From Myotis daubentonii (taxonomy: Eukaryota > Chordata > Mammalia > Chiroptera > Vespertilionidae): a stretch of DNA of 64,000 bases. A program made the translations under genes and the position numbers. A model generated the notes under the pieces. That model saw only the letters and a program-made list of their open reading frames with translations. It was not told the origin of the DNA and ran no database searches. The stretch's first letter is position 1, and every line of letters begins with the position of its first letter. Location: assembly GCF_963259705.1 (NCBI RefSeq), contig NC_081840.1, positions 2,841,562 through 2,905,561 of the forward strand, given 5' to 3'. Shown piece after piece: positions 44,001-56,000 of this stretch.

Positions 44001-47000
44001 ATTTGGATTTCCCCCAGTTTTGACTATGATGAATAAAGCTGCTCTAAACAATCATGTACAAATCTGTGTGGAGATGTAGGTATTGATTTCTCTTCAGTCA
44101 AAGCCTAGGAGTGGAATTGCTGGGTCACACAGGAAGGTGTTGTCCGAAGGAACCGCACCCTGTGGCTGCCCCCTGCAGTGTCTGAGCGGCTGGAGCGCTG
44201 CCCACGTCCCCGCGCACTCGTGCGTAGTCTTAGTGGGACACAGCCACCCATTCATGTGCCATCTATGGCTACTTTTACCCACAAGGGCACAGTTGAGTCC
44301 TCGTGACAGAAACCAATTTGCCTCTTATGCCTAACTATTGACTCTCTGGCCTCCTAACAGAAAAAGTTTTCTGACTCCTGGTATAAAGTTTCAAAGATAT
44401 ACTATTGCAAATGTTTAGCTGTATATTATCTATAGGAAAGCCCTAGTGTTTTAACTAAGTTAATTACTGCAAAAAATTTTACTCTCTGCCTCCAGCGGGT
44501 CCTCAGACCGTGGCAAAACCTATCCTATCATTTTGTCCTGTTTCTCTTTTAAAAGAACTCTTAAGTCTTGATACAGTGAGAACAAAATAGTATAGTCAAG
44601 TATTTTCTCAATTGCAAAAAAAAAAAAAAAATTCATAGGTATTTGATAAAGATACAAACTTAGAAAAAACACTGTATCTAGAAATAAAAAAATTATCTAA
44701 GGAAAATCATATTTCATTGAATTTAGTAATGCTTTGAGGAGCTCAGATTTCTACTTACCAGTTAGTGAAATCATAGAAGTCTTTGCTAACCCTGAGGCAG
44801 AAGGTGTATATGCTGCTGTAGAAGTTTTACTGGAAAAGAACATAATTACGTTTCAAATGCAAGAACATGTTTATTTCAATCCCATTCATCCAGCGTTTGG
44901 TCTTTTTAAATCTTCTTTTTTTAAATGCTTTCCCCTATTTCCTATGAAACATGCTTGTTACTTCTATTTCTCATTTATTCTTTCTATTTCATGCCTCACA
45001 ATAATTATGTGCCCTTGACCGGGAATTGAACCCTCAACCCTTCAGTGCGTAGACTAATGCTAACCACTGAACTAACTGGCCAGGGCAAGGCATTATATAT
45101 TGTCATGGCTGTAGTCTTCCTAGAATACCAGTACATATTTTTATGCAAATTGGTAGACTACTATTTTTTTAAGTCTTTACAGAAGAAAAAAAATTATTTA
45201 CCTATAGAAAACTCAAAATTAGTGCTAATTTTTATAGTACTATAAATATTTCACATATAATAAGATGTGACTATAAAATAAAAATTCAAACATGAAGAAC
45301 TGACAGATCATACCTAGCACACTTGTCTAAGTTTCCATATTTTGCATGAAAAGCTTGATTATTAATAGATTGGCTTCGAATCAATTTGGATTTCTTGATT
45401 TCCTTGCCTAGAGTAACAAGCAGAAGAAAAAAGTAACTGTTCACTTCACCTTTAGATGCTCCACGCCCGTTCCCTCTCCCACTCCCACCGTTTTCAGTAA
45501 ACACAGATGGGCTAGCTTCCTTTCCTTCGTTTGAGCTATTGGGCTATCTTTATCCCAACTGTCCAATAAGAGCTACCAAAACAAACACTGAAAGGAAAAC
45601 GGTGCTTTAGCACAATGCATCTCATCTAAGAGCGTGACTTGCCCTATAATTACTGTTTATAAAAGGAACAGGAGGCATAAGAGGCTGTCTCTTACTTGCT
45701 GACGGGGTGCTGGAAGAGGGCCCAGGAACAGCAATGGGGATGCTCTTGGGCAGAGCTGTTGGTGTCTTGATGTCTCTGCCTAAAATAAACTCTGCTTTGA
45801 GTGCTGCCATGCCCTCTGGGTTCTTATTAATCTCCACAAACATACAGACAACACAGAAAAAATGAAACACTATCCCTTGCTAAGCAGCATTCTTTCCCAC
45901 ATAGTCTTACTCTGCATATTTACACATTTCGATCTTAGTTATTCAGTGATTAACTTCACATTCTTATTGCTGCTATCACTTTCCTTTGAAGGATCTGAAG
46001 CTCCACACTGACCCCCATCACTTATTCATGTTTCTTAACACCCATACAGCATTAAGCAGCCAGTTTTTTAAAACTACTTTTAAAATTAAAAGCAATTTTC
46101 CATATAAAATTAGTAACTCAACATGGTCTTTCAGAATGCCAGGATGAAACATTAATCGTGTGATTTAGTGATGAAGACATAAGAAAACAACTTACGTTTC
46201 TTTTCAAAGGTTTTTTCATTCACGGGCCTCCCCTCTTGTTGCTTCTCTTTCTCTAATTGTTCCTATTATTAAAATAGTATCTGAGCATTAAAGGTAAGCA
46301 TAGATTTAGAAAATGTTCTAGTGAGAAATTACTCTAAGTTCCAGACATACAAATATTGTTTATAAAAATTCCTTTAAAAAGTAATTTTTTTTCCAAATTA
46401 GTGTCTCCAGTGTTTTCTGTGTTTTGTGTGTTTTCTTACCTCTCCAGAATTGTGCTTTTGGGGATTTGTTAAGCTAAAACAAGGAGTTTAGTAACATTAT
46501 GGGAATGAGCCTTTATTTTCTAAGATGTATTTACTGATTCTCATTAGCAAAATATTTGTTACTATTAGTCATTTACATTTCTGATTGGTAAATAGCAAAA
46601 TAGTGCTTTTTGGGGTTTTTTTCAAATATGTTTTTATTTATTTTAGAGAGAGGAGAAGGGAGAGTGATAGAGAGATAGAAACATCAATTGGCTGGCTGCC
46701 TCCTGCACACCCCAAGCCCACAACTCAGGCATGTGCCCTGACTGGGAATCGAACCAGTGACTTCGTGGTTCATGGGCTGATGCTCCACCACTGAGCCACC
46801 TGGCAAAGCAAAATGTTTTTCTTTAAAAAGACTGAGAAGAAAGGAAATGGTCCTTGGGACATGTTAAAAGATGTCTTATTGGACACTGGGGGATAGGGGA
46901 GGCTAGGGGACTGTCTAGGGCGGGGGGATAAAAAAAAAAAAGATGTCTTATTGAAGTATAATATACATAGAGAAAGTACACAAATTATAAGAGTACAGCT

Positions 47001-50000
47001 CAATAAATTTTCCCAAAATGAACATACCTATATAGCCATAGCAGCTCACAGATCAGGATATAAAACATTACCAAAACTCGCGTCCCTTATCCCAATAGAA
47101 TAAGTAGGCAAGAAAATCAACAAGCATGTCAAGTTCTGAACAAACTATATATATAGAACACCACACTCAACAACTGGAGAACACACATTCTTTTCCTGTG
47201 CACCTGTGAAATAATGAAAAGGGTAAGAAAAGAGACAAGATAAAAATGTCCACACAGCCCTGGCTGGTGTGGCTTCGTGTTTGGAAAGTCCAGCACACAC
47301 CAAAGGGTTGTGGGTTCAATTCCTGGTCAAGGGCACATACCTGGGTTACAGGTTCAATACCCGGCCTCATTCAGGGCATGTGAGGGAGGCAACCAAGCAA
47401 TGTGTCTTTCTCACATCATGTCTGTCTGTGTCTGTCTGTCTCTCTGTCTCTCCTCCATCCCTTTCTCGCCTCTCTCCCCTCTCTCCCTCCCTCCCTTCCA
47501 CTGTTTAAAAATTAATGGAAAAAAAAAATCCACGGTTGAGGATTAACAACAACAAAAAAATCTCCATATAGAATTGGACTGCATGAAAAGAACCAAATGA
47601 AAATTCTAAAACTGAAAATAAAAAATATAAAACTGAAAAATAAAATATCATTAAGAGTTATCTGCCAACAGTAGTGTTATCTATGTTCTCTATCTTTTCC
47701 TCTATTATCTTGATCATAGTAATCATAGTTATCCTGAAGTCCTTGTCTGCTAACTCCAGTATCAGGATCATCTATGGGTCTTTATCTATTGCCTGATTTT
47801 TCTCTTAGGCATAAATGATTCAGTTCTAAAAAATATTAGAGCGCTCTTAGTCTTAATCCTGAACTAGAAAGTGAAATTAAAAATTTTAATTCCATTTATA
47901 ATGATACCAAAAACATAATATACTTAGAAATAAATCTAACAAAAGACTTCCTTGAATGCTACACTTAACACTATGAGACAGTCCTCAAACTTTTTAAACA
48001 GGGGGCCAGTTCACTGTCCCTCAGGCCGTTGGAGGGCCGGACTATAGTTTAAAAAAAAACTATGAACAAATTCCTATGCACACTGCACATATCTTATTTT
48101 GAAGTAAAAAAAAAAAACAAAACGGAGCCGAAACCGGTTTGGCTCAGTGGATAGAGCGTCGGCCTGCGGACTGAAAGGTCCCAGGTTCAATTCCGGTCAA
48201 GGGCATGTACCTGGGTTGCGGGCACATCCCCAGTGGGGGATGTGCAGGAGGCGGCTGATCGATGTTTCTCTCTCATCGATGTTTCTGACTCTCTATCTCT
48301 CTCCCTTCCTCTCTGTAAAAAATCAATAAAATATATTAAAAAAAAAAACGGAACAAATACAATATTTGTATTTGCATGTGGCCCGCGGGCCGTAGTTTGA
48401 GGACCCCTGCTATGAGAAAAAGTAAAGGAGGCTAGGGACTGGGGATGGGGGGGGGCGGGGGGGGGTCAATGGGGGGAAAAGGCGACATTTATAATACTAT
48501 ATGTAATACTTTAAACAATAAAATAAAACTTATAAAAAGTAAAGGAGGCTAAATAAATGGAGGGGTAGACATAGTACATGAATTAGGAAGACTCATGTTA
48601 AGATGGCAATTCTCCAAATTGAACTGTAGATCAATCCTAACATAATCCTCACAAAAATTCTGGCAGGCTTTTTATAGAAATGAACAAACTGATCCTAAAC
48701 TTCGTATAAAAATAAATTATGATGCTGGAAAAAGCATGACAAAAAAAATCATATACATATTATTAAATTTATATAAATTCTTGTTGCAAACTAATTTGTA
48801 GTGACAGAAACTAGAGTAATGCTTTCTGGAGTCTGGAGTAAAAGATATGAATCATAAAGGGCCATGCAGAAACCTTTAAGGGAATGAAAATGTTTGGCGC
48901 TTTGATTGTGGTGATGGTTTCATAGATATGCCCATGTTAAAATTCCTCAAATCGTACACCTAAAATATATGCAGTTAATTGTATGTCAATAATACTTAAA
49001 TAAAATAGTTTTTAAAGCCTTTCAAATATCATTTTCCTTATAGTTCATAAAATAACAGATATCAAAAGATCAGGACTCTTGCCCTGGCTGGTTTACTCAG
49101 TGGTTAAAGCATCAGCCCAGCCAAAACCGGTTTGGCTTAGTGGATAGAGCGTCGGCCTGCGGACTGAAAGGTCCCAGGTTCGATTCCGGTCAAGGGCATG
49201 TACCTGGGTTGCGGGCATATCCCCAGTAGGAGATGTGCAGGAGGCAGCTGATCTATGTTTCTCTCTCATCGATGTTTCTAACTCTCTATCTCTCTCCCTT
49301 CCTCTCTGTAAAAAATCAATAAAATAAAATAAATAAATAAAAAGCATCAGCCCACAGACCAAAGGGCTGTGGGTTCAACTTCCAGTCAAGGGCACATACC
49401 TCAGTTGTGGTTGCAGGTTCCCTGGCCCCGGTAGGGGCAAATGCCAGAGGCAACTAATCAATGTGTCTCTCTCATGTTGATGTTTCTCTCTTTCTCCCCT
49501 CCTCCCTTACTTCCACTCTCTCTCTCTAGTAATCAATGGAAAAAATATCCTCCAGTGAGGATAAAAAAAAAAAAAAAAAAGATCAGGACTTTTTAGTGAT
49601 TTAGGAAGAAAAAGAGTAGTGTAAAATTGAAAGAAATTATTTAATAGGTTTAATAACAAAGCATATTTAATATTGGTCAGAAAAAAATACGTGTGTGTGC
49701 ATGTGAAAATAACATACCATTTCCAAAAGAAGCAGTTCCTCTCTTTCTTTCTCTTGATCCAACAAATCTTTCTCATAAAACTTGTTCTGAAACTAAGTTT
49801 AAGTTTAAAATGAAACTGTGGAACATTAATGATGAGTGTATGTCAACTTTTAAGAATAAAAGCAAGAGAGTGTACTTACAGCATCCATAGACATTTCCAT
49901 TCTGTCCAACTCTAACACAGTCTGTAAAGAAAGTTTTTAAAATATTCAACAGTAATAAAATCAACCATCATTTCACAAAAAGACTCTTTCCAGAGGGAGT

Positions 50001-53000
50001 TTCAAATAGGAGACTTCTACATGATGTATAAGGTTAAGTTAGAAACCTTTTGAAGTTCTTCCCAATTCTACATTGTATTTTTTATTTTCCATCAATCTCT
50101 ATATTTGTAATGCCAGGCTCTATTTAAACTTTTAAAGTTTTTTACTTTAAGGAGAGCAAGTCTACGCCTGGCCGGTGTGGTTCAGTGCTTGAGTGCAGAC
50201 CTATAAACCAGGAGGTCACAGTTCAATTCCTGGTCAGGGCAGATGCCGGGGTTTCAGGATCGATTCCCCAGTGTGGGGTGTGTAGAAGGCAGCCAATCAA
50301 CGATTCTCTCTCATCATTGATGTTTCTATTTCTCCTTCTCCCTCTCCCTTCCTCTCTGAAATCAATAAAAATATTTTTTTGAAAAAATAAAAGAAGAGCA
50401 AGTCTAGAGGAATATTTTAAATACTAAACATATGCAATTTAACTAATTTCTAATAATTCTCAGTGCCACTCTTCTGAATTTTCAGAAATACAGTATAATT
50501 TCTGAACTTTATAAAAACCTTTTAGCTAAATATATATGAAGTAATCTATCCTTTGGCTTAAAATTCTTAATTCCTTTCCTTCCCACATAAACTTTTTATC
50601 AATATGACACTCTAACCAATAGAAAAGACTTTATTCTGAAAGCATTCTCTCAATGTAATATTTGTCTTTCAGAATATATTAGTCTGACACCAACTATTTC
50701 AATCTAACAATGATCCATCTACCCCACGGCTCTGTCTCTGACAGAGTAGAGTACTTCTCTCTAGTGGCCAAAATAAAGTACATCTACACTTTCATAAGCC
50801 AATGCTATTCATTGCAAAGATATATTTAAAATTTTATTTTTATGCTGAAATTTATAAAAATTTGGAAATGTATCCCATGAAGTATCTTTTAAATAAAGTT
50901 ATTTCCCATCTTAAAAAACTGACAAGAGTCAGCTATTCCATGTTTATCCGGAAGCTTTGTGTAGCTTCTCTCAAAGGTTCCCATACCAACACCTCAGTAT
51001 GATAACATGGTACTACAGAATTTTGATGGGAAAGATTTACTTCATACTCAAAATAAGAGAAGTATTCCAGAATAATCCATTGATTTAATTATATCATTTC
51101 TGTACCTATTTATGGGGTTAATTTATATTATCTTAAGCTAACAGATTCTTTCAGAAAAGTAGCTAACCCTCTCATGTACTATTTTGGCATGTTAACTTCA
51201 TTGACTAAACTTCTGTAATTAAATAGCAAGGTCAGAAATATCTGATAGAAACAAGTGTAAGTGTGTGTGTGTTTAAATTTAGATGCATGTCCAGGGGCTG
51301 GCTATTTCTGGATATTTCAGTTGATGAAGAGGAATTCACATCTCAGTAAAATAAAATTATACTAATTAATACAAAGTTATCAAGTCACTTCATTAAAAAG
51401 TTCCTCATGTGACACTGGAAATTATTTCTAGGGGAAAAAAAATCACAAACAAAGAATTCTTCTTTTTCTCAAATCAATGCCATTATTTAAGATATTAATA
51501 AATTAATTTCTCTCACTACAAATAAATTCTCAAAAACTATGTGTCCTGAAGTTCACATTCAGATTCATAAAAGCAACCACTGTTTTGTTGTTGTTAATCC
51601 TCACCCGAGGCTATTTTTCCATTGATTTTTTAGAGCAAGAGGAAGGAAAGGGAGAGACAGAGAGAAACATTGATGCGACAGACACATGGATTGACTGAGG
51701 TATGTGCCCTTGACCAGAATTGAACCCATGACCCTTCAGTCCTGGGCCGAAGCTCTATCCAGAACCAAACCAGCTAGGGCAAAAAGTAATCACTTTAATT
51801 TGACTTAATCTTATAAAAACACTAGAGGCCTGGTACACGGATTCGTGCACTGGTGGGGTCCCTTGGCCTGGCCTGTGGGGATTGGGCTGAAACCAGCTCT
51901 CTGACATCCCCCGAGAGGTCCCAGATTGTGATAGGGTGCAGGCCATGCCAAAGGACCCCACCGGTGCACGATTGGGACTGGGGAGGGACCACAGGAGGTG
52001 CTCCAGGACATGTCCGGCCCATCTTGCCCAGTCCCGAATGGCCAGACCCCAGCAGCAAGCTAACCTACCGGCTGGAGCATCTGCCCCCTGATGGTCAGTG
52101 TGTGTCATAGCGACTGGTCAAACGGTTGAGCAAAAGGTCAGACACTTAACACATTAGGCTTTTATTATATAGGATTAGCATTAGTTATATATCGAGCATG
52201 TAGAGTTCTTGAAGACTAAAGTATTTTAACCCCTAGAGTGACAGGGAGCATGATCGCGCTCCTCCTGCAGTGTCACTATTAGATGCTAGTAGTTCACTCT
52301 TTATTGACAGATGGCACCTAAGTGCAGATTACTTATGATGCTGAATGTTTGTAGTGATTTTTGAATATGTAACTTCATTTACTTGCAATTCATAATTTTT
52401 TTCTGTAAAATCAGCAAAAAATGCCTTGGCAATTTTAGCATAGTTCCTAGGATATTGGTTGGCATTCAAAGGGTTAAGGTTTGACTTCACAAATCAAAAT
52501 TCTGACTGTTTTAGTGTTCCAACATTCCCAAACAATCCCTATAAGATCACATACTAAAACAAAACAAAAACCGTAAGACACAATGTTACTTTATTGAAAA
52601 AAGGATGCTCTTGGGAGTAAGAGATCTATACTCTAGTCCTATTTCTGTCCCTTACTAATATGATCTTAAGCAGACACTTAATATCTCTAGGTCTAGATCT
52701 TCTGTAAAGTCACACACACTGAATTACTGCAGAGGGCCCCTTCATGGCTAAATGTCTATCAAATGTGCCTTTTCCATTTTACCAACAAAGCTTTCCCAGA
52801 TTATAATTGCTTGTAAATAAAGTCTGGTGAATGAGGTATTCATTACTAGTTAAACAGCATTTATTGAGCACCAAAAATGTGCCAAGCTCTCTCCTGTGGA
52901 GCTTATATTACTAAAGGGTGTCCCAAAATTCACGCAAGAAGTAATTTTTGATAGAAAACACAGGTTTATAATTAAAAATTGTAAATTTTTTATTAATTCA

Positions 53001-56000
53001 TAAAGTATACAGTATAAGATTATGTATGGACTAGCATACATAAAAACTGGATTATCATGTCACGATAGCGAGCACCATTAACGGTTACTGCCTGAGCAGC
53101 CGCATTTTCGAAGAAGAATGGTCTGATGATGCCTCCAGCCCCAAATCCGCACCAAACAGTGACACGCTGTGGATGCGTTTGTTTCTCAACAATCACTCGT
53201 GGATTTTCTGAGCCCCAAATGCGACAATGTTGTCGATTAACCAAGCCATCAAGATGAAAATGAGCCTCATCAAAATTCAGCCACAATTATGCAAAACGGT
53301 CATGGAAAATGTCAACAAAAGAGTGCATATGTGCCAGCAAAGCCGTGGAGGCCATTTACCCGATATGCTATTCCATACATAACCCTATACTGTATACTTT
53401 ATGAATCAATAAAAAAATTTACAATTTTTAATTATAAGCCTGTGTTTTCTATCAAAATTACTTCTTGCATGAATTCTGGGACACCCTTTACTAATAATAT
53501 CTAATGAGTGCTGACTTGCATATCCAATTGTAGCACACATCAACCAAATCAGTTTCTAATTCTTAGTACACTAGCAAGGATATAAAGATTTTAACATAGT
53601 GCCATCCCATCAAGCTAAAACAGTGAAGATATAATTAAGATTATCCTTTTTTTTAATAGATTATTGATTTTAAAAGTGAGAGAAAGGGAGAGGGAGAAAC
53701 AGTGATGTGCGATCAAAACATCAATCAGTGCCCCCTACACACCCCCTACCAGGATTTGAGCCCACCCTGGGTACGTGCCCTGACCGGGAATCAAACTGAC
53801 AACCTGTTGGTACACGGGACAATGCCCAGCTAACTGAGCCACACCAGCCAGGGCTAATAAAGACTGTCTCAACGCAAGAAATACAAATGTTGTGGCCAGC
53901 ATGAGACTTACTCTTTTTACAATAGCCAGAACATCTTTATCTTTTTCTTGACATAGAAGTTTTCTCACGCACATTTCTAACTGTTGAAGTAGATGTTTAT
54001 CTTCAGGGATCTTCAGAGTGGATTTCACTTTGGGCAACAAGTAGCAAAGTTTCATTCTATAATAAATTAAATACTATTTACTTGTGTGTAAATTTATAAC
54101 TTAAATTTAATAACTGTATAATAATAGTGACATAAAACTGAAAGAAAAACCCAAGTTGTAGGTAGCCTAAGAATTCATTTATTATGCAACAAATGCTCAT
54201 GGAGTGCCTAGACTGAGTCGAGTGTTCATTATTCCAGGTGCTGCGACACAATGGGAATAAGAGCAGCGAATCCTGTGGTGTCATGGAGCTTACATGCTAG
54301 CATGAGGGGAGGGAGGGAGGATAAACAAAGTAAAACGTTAGATAGTGGTAGGTGCTGTAGAGAAAAATTACATGGGATAGAAGACAGGGGAGAACCAGAG
54401 GAGGGAAGTTACAATTTTAAAACGGGTGGTCAGAGAGGATTTCAGTAAAGGTTTCACTGAAAAGATGACATTTAAGCAAAGACCTAAAAAAATAAATCAA
54501 TGACGGAATTAGTCACATGAATACCTGAACATTACAGGCAGTAGCTGCAGTAAGAGAAAATGTCCTGTAGGGGGAGCTTGCCAAGGTGCTGTCTCAGATT
54601 AACAAATTGGCCCAAATTGGCAAATTGGATGAGAGGACAGAATGGGGCAAAGATGAGATTAGCAGATCTTTGAGCAGCAGTAGAGGCCAGCTCATCCAGG
54701 GCCTTGCAGGCCACTGTTCCGAGACTGGCTTTTAAGTGCAATGAGAAGCCAGGGAAGGTTTGAGCAGGGGAGTTAAATTGTCTGACTTAGGGGTTTTGTT
54801 TGTTTGTTATATTTTTGATTTCAGAGAGGGAGAGGTAGAGAGAGAGAGAGATAGAAACATCAATGAGAGAGAATCATGGACTGGCTGCCTCCTGCACATC
54901 CCCCACTGGGGATCAAGCCCGCAACCTGGCACACGCCCCCGACTGGAATCGAACCCAGGACCCCTCAGTCCACAGGTCGACGCTCTATCCACTGAGCCAA
55001 ACCAACCAGGGCTGATTGAGGTTTTGAAAGTATCGTCTGGCTATTGTGCTGAGTTAGACTGCAGATGGCCAAGGACAGGAGAAAGGAAACCACAGGGGAG
55101 GCCCTTTCAGCAATTCAAATAAGAATGACGTGCCTGAACCAGATGATGGCAGTCAGGTGGTGAGAAGTGTTGGGTTCTGAATACATTGTGCAAGCGGCAG
55201 GATGTGCTGAGGGCTTGGCAGTGGAATGACAGAAAGGAGTGGAGGTTTTGACCTGAGCTATTGGAAAGATGACATGGTTATTTACTGGGATGGAGAAGAC
55301 CTCAGGAGCAAGATGAGGGTTTACTTTGAGACACATTAAGTCAGAGGTGCCTATTAGATACTTAGTGGACATGTTAAGTGGGCAGTTGATTCAGTAAGTC
55401 TTCTGTTCAGGGCAGGTGTCCATGCTGGAGAGACAGTCAGGAATCTTCAGCATATGGATGATTTGCAAGCCAGGGTGCAGCCTGAGTAGACGAGATAAAA
55501 GGGGAATGTCTAGGGCACAGTCGGTCTAGATCAGGCTGATAAGGAAGCAACGAGCAGACTGAAGAGCGCCAAGAGGTGAGAGGACAGGCAGGAAAGTGCA
55601 GAAAAGCTGCCTGGGAGCAGGCAGCTCAGAGGAAGCTCTGCTTGGCTGGGCTCAAGCTCTGTGGCTGGACTTAGAAAGGGATGCTAGGCAGCTGTCTGTT
55701 CTATGGCTGCTGTTTTCATTTAGTCAGCTGAGTGCTCTCCAGACATTATTTTTATTTCTGTGCCGAGCCTGGTGACAGCTAAGTCCCATGCCCAGAGATT
55801 TCAGGGTGCTTTGTCAGCTGAACCCTCAGTTAAGGATTCTTCTCATACAACAAAATTTGTTCTTTATTCAACCAAAAAGAGTCACGCTCCTCCTCTAGAG
55901 TTTCCAGCTCTGTCGACAGCCATCTCATTCAGCGCTCACCAGGCATGCTGTTAAGTCTTGTGATGCATTCTCCAATAAGGGGTCTCGGTCCCCCAAAGAG

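Larger units (their letters stand above)
47860..48770 (+). mobile_element. old L1 ORF2 fragment, multiply interrupted
   Basis: L1 ORF2 text at both ends: AATTCCATTTATAATGATAC before 47970 and AATTCTCCAAATTGAACTGT after 48600. Between them lie a hAT element (47979-48409) and a younger L1 3' end (48425-48538). Confidence 0.7.

Noticed and set aside
44734..45018. 94-codon plus-strand frame
   Set aside because: Its first part is the complement of a PPP4R4 exon with proper splice sites on the minus strand; the rest is intron.
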